Assembly: GCA_038199985.1 (NCBI GenBank)
Contig: JBBPYK010000036.1
Coordinates: 1-12,001, forward strand
Length of the DNA stretch: 12,001 nt
Direction of reading: 5' to 3'
Source: Arthrobacter_J sp038199985
Lineage (GTDB): Bacteria; Actinomycetota; Actinomycetes; Actinomycetales; Micrococcaceae
Positions within the stretch are counted from its first letter, which is position 1; each line of letters opens with the position of its first letter. The notes beneath the pieces were generated by a model. The model searched no databases. It worked only from the letters and a program-made list of their open reading frames with translations, and had not been told where the DNA came from. Of this stretch, positions 7,005-12,001 are shown one piece after another. The translations under genes and the position numbers were made by a program.

Positions 7005-8045
7005 CTAGAAGTAGATGCGGTTGCGGAGCCGGTGAGAGAGCGACAATGCAGCTCGTTGGCCGATTCGCTGCCAGAGCAAATAGGGGATTTTACGGACGGG
7101 CTGATCTACGGTTCCGATGTAGGACACGATGTCGTTGGAAAAGCCCGATTTGAACTGTCCAAGCCCGTAGCTGGGGTGCTCCTTGTCTTCCATCGCTTCT
7201 GGAGGCGGGGTGGTGTGGAGGTCGTAGCTGGTGACGCCCTGTGACTTCAGGTGCTTCATGACTTCCCACTGCAGCAGGTACGGGGCCCCTGAGTTGCCGA
7301 CAGCCTTCGAGCTGGCGCCATCTTTGTAGAGGCCTTTGGTGCCAAAGTGCGTGACGAAGATTCCGGCAACTGGTTCGCCGTCTTTGATGGCGAAGTGAAA
7401 GGAGCCGAGACCTTGTTGCGCTGCCGTGCTCCAGAAATTCTCATAGTAAGCGTAGTCACGCAGGTAAAAACCGCCGCGTTCAGCTGTCTCTCGGTAGAGC
7501 GCATACATCAGCTGCATGGTGTCGGCTGTGGCGGGGCGTGTCTCCGCGGTGATGCCCTGTTTCTCGGCTTTGCGGACGGACCGTCTTCCGCGTTGGCGAA
7601 AGCTTGCGAAAATATCGTCTTCGCTCGGCGTGAGATCCACGACGATGGTGTGCGCGTTTGGTTGGATGGGCTTCACCGCTACGAACGATGTCGGAAGAGT
7701 GGTGTCTGCTGGCACTTCCGGTTCCATGGTGAACAGGAAGATGTCCTTGTGCCGCCGCGCGTAGTCGGCATTGGCTTCCTCGATGTCCTTCAGGAGACCG
7801 CCGTCGGGCGTTCCTGGCCCCTTCGGTGAATACCAGAGCTGGCCCAGGCCATAAACCTTCTTGACGAGGAATAGGGCGTAGATGTTGCGCTCGGCCTCGT
7901 AGACCATGTACCGCGGAACCCATCCGTTGGCCCGTTTCTGCTCGGCAAAGAAGATGCTCTGGAGCAGGTCTCCGCCGTCGGGGTTGGTGAGGATATGGCG
8001 GTCCCACTGCTGGGCTTCCTGGAGTGTTGCTGAACGGAGTTTCAT
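7005..8045 (-). CDS. FemX/FemAB-like peptidoglycan bridge aminoacyltransferase (first copy)
   Basis: A 346-residue paralogue of the downstream gene, with the same architecture: WDRHILTNPDGGDLLQS (14-30), RGRRSVRKAEKQGITA (152-167), GLYKDGAS (238-245), LLQWEVMKHLKSQGVTSYDL (257-276) and GLGQFKSGF (294-302; Lys299 in the conserved F-K motif). The two share many fixed positions but are clearly diverged, including the acceptor-side stretch around 185-215, which suggests different amino acids or different bridge positions rather than redundancy. I chose the ATG at 8045: it matches the paralogue's N-terminus and lies 8 nt after a TATGCT -10 box, implying a leaderless mRNA. The longer frame from GTG at 8105 adds 20 unrelated residues and has GGAG abutting the codon. 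It is first in the likely femX-femX-thrE operon. Confidence 0.87.
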   Translation of the reverse strand: MKLRSATLQEAQQWDRHILTNPDGGDLLQSIFFAEQKRANGWVPRYMVYEAERNIYALFLVKKVYGLGQLWYSPKGPGTPDGGLLKDIEEANADYARRHKDIFLFTMEPEVPADTTLPTSFVAVKPIQPNAHTIVVDLTPSEDDIFASFRQRGRRSVRKAEKQGITAETRPATADTMQLMYALYRETAERGGFYLRDYAYYENFWSTAAQQGLGSFHFAIKDGEPVAGIFVTHFGTKGLYKDGASSKAVGNSGAPYLLQWEVMKHLKSQGVTSYDLHTTPPPEAMEDKEHPSYGLGQFKSGFSNDIVSYIGTVDQPVRKIPYLLWQRIGQRAALSLSHRLRNRIYF

Positions 8046-8053
8046 CGCATTTG

Positions 8054-8086
8054 AGCATACCAGCGGGCTCTGTGAAGTCGCTGGTA
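8054..8086 (-). promoter_or_regulatory. Probable leaderless promoter of the femX-femX-thrE operon with inverted repeat
   Basis: On the minus strand an extended -10 (TGG-TATGCT, hexamer at 8054-8059) ends 8 nt before the ATG at 8045, so transcription would start at or next to the start codon; no ribosome binding site is present. A perfect 8-bp inverted repeat, TACCAGCG (8058-8065) and CGCTGGTA (8079-8086) with a 13-nt spacer, runs from the -10 edge towards the -35 region. No good -35 hexamer is seen, which fits an activator-dependent or extended -10 promoter, or a repressor site. Confidence 0.42.
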
Positions 8087-8146
8087 CGAGCCGTCGACTG
8101 CTCACCTCCGAGATGGCGTGTTCATTTAATCGTCAGTAGGCTGACT

Positions 8147-8178
8147 GGCAAGGGTTGGTTGCATAATCAACCCTTGCC
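8147..8178 (+). promoter_or_regulatory. 32-bp inverted repeat over a possible promoter of the acidic-protein gene
   Basis: Arms GGCAAGGGTTGGTT (8147-8160) and AATCAACCCTTGCC (8165-8178) pair with one mismatch around GCAT; the outer 11 bp are perfect. The centre contains CATAAT (8162-8167), a good -10 hexamer, with CTGACT (8141-8146) as a poor, short-spaced -35. The element lies 27 nt upstream of the ATG at 8205. It reads best as an operator; without a T-run and without an upstream plus-strand gene it is unlikely to be a terminator. Confidence 0.5.
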
Positions 8179-8191
8179 GATTCCTTCCACG

Positions 8192-8197
8192 AAAGGG
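8192..8197 (+). promoter_or_regulatory. Ribosome binding site of the acidic-protein gene
   Basis: AAAGGG, 7 nt before the ATG at 8205, supports that start. Confidence 0.5.
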
Positions 8198-8204
8198 TGC
8201 AGCG

Positions 8205-8636
8205 ATGACTGAACAGAACCTCCCCGATGAAGAGCTGACAGTAGTGGGCGAAGATCCCACAATTCCCGACGAAGGTGTGGACGCCGTGGACCCGGGAACG
8301 CTGGACAGCAATCTCGAGGCGACGCCTGACCAGTACCCGGAAGCTGCGGAGAATAATCCGGATCACTGGGATGAAGATCCCCTGATCCGAGGCGAGCAAA
8401 CGTCAGCTGGCGTCCTGCCTGAGTCTGACCAGGAACTGCGGGACGAAACCGAAGAGGAACGCTATCGCGACGGCGACGAGCAGGTGCCACCGGAGGAGCC
8501 GACGATGGGGGAGGCTGCGCACGACGTCGATTTTCCGCAGTCGGGCGACCCAGAAGCCGCCGACGCTAGCGATGACCCGGCAAACCTCGGTGGGTCTCCG
8601 CTCAGCGGCTTTGACCCGGAGGACACCGACCGTTAG
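8205..8636 (+). CDS. Hypothetical, highly acidic, disordered protein
   Basis: I do not recognise a family. The 143-residue product has 45 Asp/Glu, five Arg and no Lys, few hydrophobic residues, many Pro/Gly, no signal peptide and no membrane helix, so it is probably an intrinsically disordered, strongly negatively charged cytoplasmic protein. Repeated short themes occur: V-G-E-D-P and W-D-E-D-P, and D-P-E/P-E-D near the end (GDPEAAD, DPEDTD). A clear ribosome binding site and an own upstream palindrome support it being a real gene rather than a chance frame. It is divergent from femX and followed after 54 bp by the SRPBCC gene. Possible roles (charge shield, chaperone-like, stress protein) are speculation. 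Confidence 0.68.
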   Translation: MTEQNLPDEELTVVGEDPTIPDEGVDAVDPGTLDSNLEATPDQYPEAAENNPDHWDEDPLIRGEQTSAGVLPESDQELRDETEEERYRDGDEQVPPEEPTMGEAAHDVDFPQSGDPEAADASDDPANLGGSPLSGFDPEDTDR

Positions 8637-8676
8637 TCGGACTTGCTGTGTGCATCGAAGCCCGCCTCCCGGGCGG

Positions 8677-8682
8677 TAATGT
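8677..8682 (+). promoter_or_regulatory. Possible -10 box for the SRPBCC gene
   Basis: TAATGT ends 8 nt before the ATG at 8691, and there is no ribosome binding site, so a leaderless transcript is possible. No convincing -35 is seen; read-through from the acidic-protein gene is the alternative. Confidence 0.25.
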
Positions 8683-8690
8683 TGGCGCAC

Positions 8691-9191
8691 ATGGACCGAA
8701 TTCTGACTGTCTCAGACAGCGTTGTTATCGCGGCGGACCCCGCATCCGTCTACGCGGCCGTCAGTGATGTGACGCGCATGGGCGAATGGAGTCCGGAAAA
8801 CACGGGTGCAACCATCACTGGCGGGCACACCCAAGCGCAGGTGGGACTCGAGTTCAAGGGCACCAACAAGCGTGGAAAAGCCGCTTGGGTGACCCGTTGC
8901 ACAGTCACCGTTGCCGATCCGGGTGAGCGCTTCGCCTTTCGCGTTGAGGCAATTGGCGTACGGACTCCGCGGATTCGCGGGCGGGTTGCGTCGTGGGACT
9001 ACCGATTTGAGGCAGCCGACGACGGCGGCACACGGGTCACGGAAACGTGGACTGACAACCGGCGCTGGCCCCGGCTACTCATTCGGGCTTTCGACTGGGC
9101 GGCGACCGGAGGCAACACGTTCCCGGAGTTTCAGAAGGGCAACATTCGGCGTACTTTAAAAAAGCTGAAGACCGCTATGGAAGCGAAGTAG
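8691..9191 (+). CDS. SRPBCC-family (polyketide cyclase/START-like) protein
   Basis: A 166-residue protein of the helix-grip fold, which binds a hydrophobic ligand in a central cavity. Features: start strand and helix VVIAADPASVYAAVSDV (11-27), GEWSPENTGATITG (31-44), strand region AWVTRCTVTVADPGERFAFR (65-84), WDYRFEAADDGGTRVTETWT (102-121), and a long C-terminal helix (about 147-165, FQKGNIRRTLKKLKTAM). These match the actinobacterial polyketide_cyc2-like group whose ligands are mostly unknown. The ATG at 8691 fits the fold's beginning; in-frame ATGs at 8643 and 8679 would add residues unlike the family. It is convergent with a small membrane protein gene, leaving only 7 bp, and may be cotranscribed with the acidic protein upstream. 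Confidence 0.82.
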   Translation: MDRILTVSDSVVIAADPASVYAAVSDVTRMGEWSPENTGATITGGHTQAQVGLEFKGTNKRGKAAWVTRCTVTVADPGERFAFRVEAIGVRTPRIRGRVASWDYRFEAADDGGTRVTETWTDNRRWPRLLIRAFDWAATGGNTFPEFQKGNIRRTLKKLKTAMEAK

Positions 9192-9198
9192 CTCCGCT

Positions 9199-9699
9199 CT
9201 AGCCTGCGCGCACATGAGCCAGAGTCAGTCCGATCGGAATGCTGACCAGAATCACCACCAGCAGGACCCTGTACAGCCATAGTGCCCACAACGGGCCCGA
9301 CCCCTTGCCGCGGACAGTACGGATCATGATGGCCAGCGCGACGACGAGTAACAGCCCTCCGCCATCGACCACGTAGGGGTTGCGGATGAGCGTTCCGCCG
9401 ATGACCGCAGCGCTCCCAACATTCCAGGTGAGCAGTTCGGCTGTAACGATGCGCGACGATGGCGGTTTGGTCGAGAGAGCGCGCTGTGCGGTACCGAACG
9501 CGTTCTGCGCTACACCGGCAACGAGCACTTGATAGGCCGCCGCCCATGATCCGTGGGCCAACTGCAGCGGACTGGTGACAGCAGCAACGAGGCCTCCAGC
9601 GATGATCCATGCTGTTCCAAGGATGCGGAAGGGGTTAGTCCGCCATACTCGCGAGGGAGGTCGTGACGGTACCTCTGCTGAAGGCTGCACTGTGCTCAT
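9199..9699 (-). CDS. Small polytopic membrane protein, unknown function
   Basis: A 166-residue protein with a short polar N-terminus and about five predicted membrane helices: near 24-45 (FRILGTAWIIAGGLVAAVTS), 51-75 (WAAAYQVLVAGVAQNAFGTA), 85-108 (ELLTWNVGSAAVIGGTLI), 110-128 (VVDGGGLLLVVALAIMI) and 136-160 (LWLYRVLLVVILVSIPIGLT). I recognise no catalytic motif; similar proteins are annotated as hypothetical membrane proteins in Micrococcales. Start choice is uncertain: ATG at 9699 has GGAGG only 2 nt away, while TTG at 9708, three codons earlier, has AAAGG at a better 6-nt spacing. It is divergent from the truncated haemoglobin and shares its compact promoter region. Confidence 0.72.
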   Translation of the reverse strand: MSTVQPSAEVPSRPPSRVWRTNPFRILGTAWIIAGGLVAAVTSPLQLAHGSWAAAYQVLVAGVAQNAFGTAQRALSTKPPSSRIVTAELLTWNVGSAAVIGGTLIRNPYVVDGGGLLLVVALAIMIRTVRGKGSGPLWALWLYRVLLVVILVSIPIGLTLAHVRAG

Positions 9700-9718
9700 G
9701 ACCTCCAACGTACACCTT

Positions 9719-9736
9719 TTCTACGAACTGTAGAAT
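9719..9736. promoter_or_regulatory. Bidirectional promoter region with dyad TTCTAC-n5-GTAGAA
   Basis: The perfect 6-bp inverted repeat TTCTAC (9719-9724), GTAGAA (9730-9735) overlaps TAGAAT (9731-9736), a strong -10 for the haemoglobin gene ending 7 nt before its ATG at 9744 (leaderless), and, on the other strand, TACAGT (9727-9732), a possible -10 for the membrane protein. The start codons are only 44 bp apart, so one regulator at the dyad could control both. CTAC/GTAG dyads resemble BlaI/CopY-type operators, but this is a loose match. Confidence 0.42.
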
Positions 9737-9743
9737 GGATGGC

Positions 9744-10163
9744 ATGGATACCGCCCTACACGATCTCAAGGACCGCGACGACGTCTATGATCTCGTCAGC
9801 AAGTTCTATCGGAAGGCTTTTGCGGACCCACTTCTGGGCCCTGTCTTCGATGTGGCTCAGATGGATTTGGACAAGCACATGCCCATCATGTGTGATTTCT
9901 GGGAAACCGTTCTCTTCCGTGCGGGCTTGTATAGACGAAATGCTCTGCAGCAGCATTTGGACCTGAACGAGAAAACGCCACTGGGGTCCGAACACTTTGA
10001 CCGTTGGCTCAGTCTCTGGACGGCAAACGTTGATGAGCACTGGGCCGGACCCAAGGCGGAGTTGGCCAAGATTCAGGCTCAGCGCATTGCCCAGTCCATC
10101 CATCGCCGGGTGCAGGGACGTTCGGGCAGCGATTTTGAGACCATCGGCCGTCGTCGCGACTAA
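9744..10163 (+). CDS. Group III truncated haemoglobin
   Basis: A 139-residue 2-on-2 globin that binds haem and probably O2 or NO, in the cytoplasm. Aligning by eye to Campylobacter Ctb, all diagnostic group III residues are present: Tyr22 (B10, in KFYRKAF), His45 (E7, in LDKHMP), proximal His71 (F8, in LQQHLDL) and Trp88 (G8, in FDRWL), together with DPLLGPVF (28-35) and DFWETVLF (51-58). I chose the ATG at 9744 because it stands 7 nt after TAGAAT and matches the family start; ATG at 9735, three codons earlier, would lie inside that box. There is no ribosome binding site, consistent with a leaderless mRNA. Its stop overlaps the stop of the opposing transporter gene by 3 bases (CTAA). Group III globins act in NO detoxification or microaerobic O2 handling in other bacteria; the role here is not shown. 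Confidence 0.9.
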   Translation: MDTALHDLKDRDDVYDLVSKFYRKAFADPLLGPVFDVAQMDLDKHMPIMCDFWETVLFRAGLYRRNALQQHLDLNEKTPLGSEHFDRWLSLWTANVDEHWAGPKAELAKIQAQRIAQSIHRRVQGRSGSDFETIGRRRD

Positions 10164-11110
10164 AGCGCCTTGCCCCTGAGTACCAGCCGTGGAATCAGCC
10201 TCACGAAGATGACCATGGCTATCAGTTCCACAATGGTTTGTGTGAGAACCACCAGCGGCACCAGGCTCAGCGGTTCCGGAAGCGCAAGAGCCAACGGCAA
10301 CACCACGAGGGAGTTGCGCGTGGCTCCGCTGAAGACAACCGACGTCGTGCTGGCCGCGCTCAGGCGCGCTATCCTCGCTCCCCACAACCCCAACGGAACC
10401 ATCAGGACCAGAAATGCGACGTAGACCGGGACAACCCGCATCAGCGATCCGGCCTGCGCTCCAAGGCCCGCGATCTGGGAACCGACGACGACGGCCAGTG
10501 TGAGCATCATGAGCGGGACCATGAGTCCCTGCATGAAGGACATGATGCTCTGCGCCGCACCGGCCCGGCGAGCACTCCACTGCGTTACTACAGCCAGTGT
10601 CAGCGGGACGATGATCAAGAAAACGAATGCTTCGATGAAGGGGGCGGGCTCAATCGACGCCACAAGGTCCGCTCCCGTGAAGATCAGCAGATACACCGGT
10701 AGTAGGACCATCTGCGCCAGCATGAGGATAGGCGCCGCCGCCAATAGCCGGTCAGTAGCACCACCGGCCAGCCCCGCGAATACGATCACGTAATCTATGC
10801 ACGGCGTCAGCAAAACCAGGAGCACGCCCGTCAAGAGCACAACGTCGTCCGCGACAAAGCGCGATACGCCGAACACGACAGCAGGCACGACAAGGAAGTT
10901 CAGGACCAGTGTGGTGACCATGAAGCGTCCATCGCGAAAAGGGACGCCTAGCTGCGCAAAAGGAACGCCGAGGAACGTTGCGTAGAGCAGCATTCCCAGA
11001 GCGGGGGTGATCAGGTTGGCCAGTGCACCCTGTGCCGACGGCACTAGCAACCCTGCGGCTCCCCCGACAGCTATGGCCGCGAAATACAGGGCAATCTGGT
11101 GACGCTCCAC
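10160..11110 (-). CDS. BASS-superfamily transporter, ACR3/arsenic-resistance-like
   Basis: A 316-residue integral membrane protein with about ten helices, of the bile acid:sodium symporter / ACR3 superfamily. It resembles proteins annotated as arsenic resistance proteins in actinobacteria. Key sites: PALGMLLYATFLGVPF (36-51), LTPCIDYVIVFAGLAGG (101-117), with Cys104 where ACR3 efflux pumps have their essential helix-4 cysteine, and LTQTIVELIAMV (289-300) with Glu295 at the second ACR3-type position, and FSGATRNSLVVLPLALALP (260-278), a typical motif of the fold. Together these favour arsenite-type or related anion efflux over bile acid uptake, but no arsR, arsC or other ars gene adjoins it. 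The GTG start is 3 nt after the stop of the upstream DUF6541-type gene, with no clear ribosome binding site, so translation is likely coupled. It converges on the globin gene with overlapping stops. Confidence 0.8.
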   Translation of the reverse strand: MERHQIALYFAAIAVGGAAGLLVPSAQGALANLITPALGMLLYATFLGVPFAQLGVPFRDGRFMVTTLVLNFLVVPAVVFGVSRFVADDVVLLTGVLLVLLTPCIDYVIVFAGLAGGATDRLLAAAPILMLAQMVLLPVYLLIFTGADLVASIEPAPFIEAFVFLIIVPLTLAVVTQWSARRAGAAQSIMSFMQGLMVPLMMLTLAVVVGSQIAGLGAQAGSLMRVVPVYVAFLVLMVPLGLWGARIARLSAASTTSVVFSGATRNSLVVLPLALALPEPLSLVPLVVLTQTIVELIAMVIFVRLIPRLVLRGKAL

Positions 11111-11113
11111 CGT

Positions 11114-12001
11114 CTAGTCGCAGGCCTTCAGCCGGTACAGTTCCGCGTGTCCTTCAACGGCGATGAGCTCAAACGCCACCGATTCGGCCGCAGCGTCAAT
11201 TCCGGGATATGCGCGGGCCCCTTCATTTTCGGAGGCCGAGATCAGATCATCGCCAAAGTCCAGCAGGTGGGTCACGCCAGCTCGCTGAGCAGCATCGCAA
11301 ACGCGTGAGGAGGTCCCGACGTCGTCAAGTCTTTTACTCAGCAACACGCGGTCCTCACCCATTGCCGACATGGTCATATACGGGTAAAGGACCTGTCGGT
11401 CTGCGAGCGCAACGGCCAGTGCAGAGCCGTTCCACGGGTTGTTTGCGAGCACGGCGTCTTCGGGAACCAAAGTGTCCAGCCTCGCCAATAGCGCAAGCTC
11501 GTCCGTGTCTAGTTGCTTGGACTCATCAGGCGTGGAGGGAACATGGAAGGCTTTGGCGGTGCGAGCGTTGAGTTGCCACAGCGGTGGACTGCCAGCAGCG
11601 ATGACGACGACGGCGGCTATGGCCACGAGCGGCGCGCTCGTCTTCAACGGGGCCCAATCGGATTTGCGGTGTGCTGCGTTGACGAGCCATTCAACGCCGA
11701 CAGCGGCGAGGGGAACGCCAATGACTGGCATGATCGACGCCAGCCTGTCCGGATTGCCGTACCAGGGAGAGATCAGCGCGTTGCCCACTGGATTTTCGGA
11801 TCCGGTCGCCAGCCCGTAAACGATGACCACCATGCCCCATGTGACGGTGAGCCAGCCCCTACCGTCGCGCCGGGCGAGCAGGACGAGCCCGCCGAGCACC
11901 AGAGCTGTGAGGACAACGGCCGGAGTCCAGGCAGGCGCTGGGAAGTGAGTGGCCGCACGCCAGATTGCCTCGATGAACGGCATGGTCTGGGGATTCGCCC
12001 A
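11114..12001 (-). CDS. DUF6541-type polytopic membrane protein, C-terminal part (cut by right edge)
   Basis: The frame is open to base 12001 (codons upstream of the ATG at 11983 read W-A-N-P-Q-T), so this is the C-terminal 295 residues of a larger protein; full-length relatives are usually more than 600 residues and polytopic. Counting from the ATG at 11983, about four membrane helices are visible (21-37, 44-60, 81-102, 117-134), with a conserved ISPWYGNPDRLASI (71-84) before the third. A soluble, probably outward-facing domain of about 150 residues follows, with VLANNPWNGSALA (178-190) and VLYPYM (198-203). The layout resembles glycosyltransferase-C-type envelope proteins, but no catalytic part is in view. 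It is the upstream gene of a tightly spaced pair with the BASS transporter (3-nt gap). Confidence 0.75.
   Translation of the reverse strand, partial: WANPQTMPFIEAIWRAATHFPAPAWTPAVVLTALVLGGLVLLARRDGRGWLTVTWGMVVIVYGLATGSENPVGNALISPWYGNPDRLASIMPVIGVPLAAVGVEWLVNAAHRKSDWAPLKTSAPLVAIAAVVVIAAGSPPLWQLNARTAKAFHVPSTPDESKQLDTDELALLARLDTLVPEDAVLANNPWNGSALAVALADRQVLYPYMTMSAMGEDRVLLSKRLDDVGTSSRVCDAAQRAGVTHLLDFGDDLISASENEGARAYPGIDAAAESVAFELIAVEGHAELYRLKACD

Noticed and set aside
6488..7153. 221-codon plus-strand frame opposite the FemX genes
   Set aside because: Antisense shadow of two clearly conserved FemX genes; no ribosome binding site or recognisable domain.
7480..8058. 192-codon minus-strand frame inside the first FemX gene
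   Set aside because: Out-of-frame shadow of the FemX gene with low-complexity Arg/His/Pro composition.
9756..10580. Long open frame on the minus strand spanning the globin gene and the end of the transporter gene
   Set aside because: It is antisense to the globin, whose catalytic residues are all intact, and out of frame with the transporter; its translation is rich in Cys, His, Gly and Arg and looks like no family.
1..12001. Mobile element, prophage, CRISPR array, toxin-antitoxin pair or biosynthetic cluster
   Set aside because: No transposase, integrase, terminal repeats, spaced direct repeats, small toxin pair or synthase genes were seen; genes are mostly conserved actinobacterial backbone.

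Overview
The window is GC-rich, densely packed bacterial DNA with GTG and TTG starts, several apparently leaderless promoters and gene families typical of high-GC Gram-positives (DUF3263, LytR_C, DUF6541-type membrane protein, two FemX-like transferases). It looks like an actinobacterium, most likely a member of the Micrococcales near Arthrobacter/Micrococcaceae; the family-level placement is inferred from gene content only. There are no rRNA or tRNA genes, insertion sequences, phage genes or CRISPR arrays, and no gene-free stretch longer than about 160 bases.

Layout. (1) 1-2240, plus strand: the C-terminal three quarters of an FAD glycerol-3-phosphate dehydrogenase (glpD, cut by the left edge), overlapping by 4 nt a diacylglycerol-kinase-type lipid kinase. 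(2) 2265-3239, minus strand: a DUF3263 protein followed by a membrane-anchored LytR_C protein, the same gene pair as mycobacterial Rv0430-Rv0431 (VirR). A 38-bp near-perfect palindrome lies between this pair and the divergent uracil-DNA glycosylase gene (ung, 3390-4142). (3) 4159-8045, minus strand: an apparent operon of two tandem FemX-like peptidoglycan interpeptide-bridge transferases and a ThrE-type threonine/serine exporter. (4) 8205-9191, plus strand: a very acidic, lysine-free hypothetical protein and a SRPBCC-fold protein. (5) 9199-9699, minus: a small membrane protein, divergent across about 40 bp from a group III truncated haemoglobin (9744-10163, plus). (6) 10160-12001, minus: a BASS/ACR3-like transporter immediately downstream of the C-terminal part of a DUF6541-type membrane protein, cut by the right edge.

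The strongest functional theme is the cell envelope: G3P/lipid phosphorylation, the VirR-like envelope protein, FemX bridge enzymes, ThrE and the DUF6541-type protein. The most suggestive arrangement is femX-femX-thrE, which links enzymes that may use Ser/Thr/Ala-tRNA for cell-wall cross-bridges to a Ser/Thr exporter. Three of the four divergent or control regions carry clear inverted repeats over likely promoters, but no transcription factor gene that would obviously bind them lies in the window. I see no convincing new multi-gene defence or mobile system; this is mostly ordinary chromosomal backbone with some unstudied regulatory dyads and linkages.
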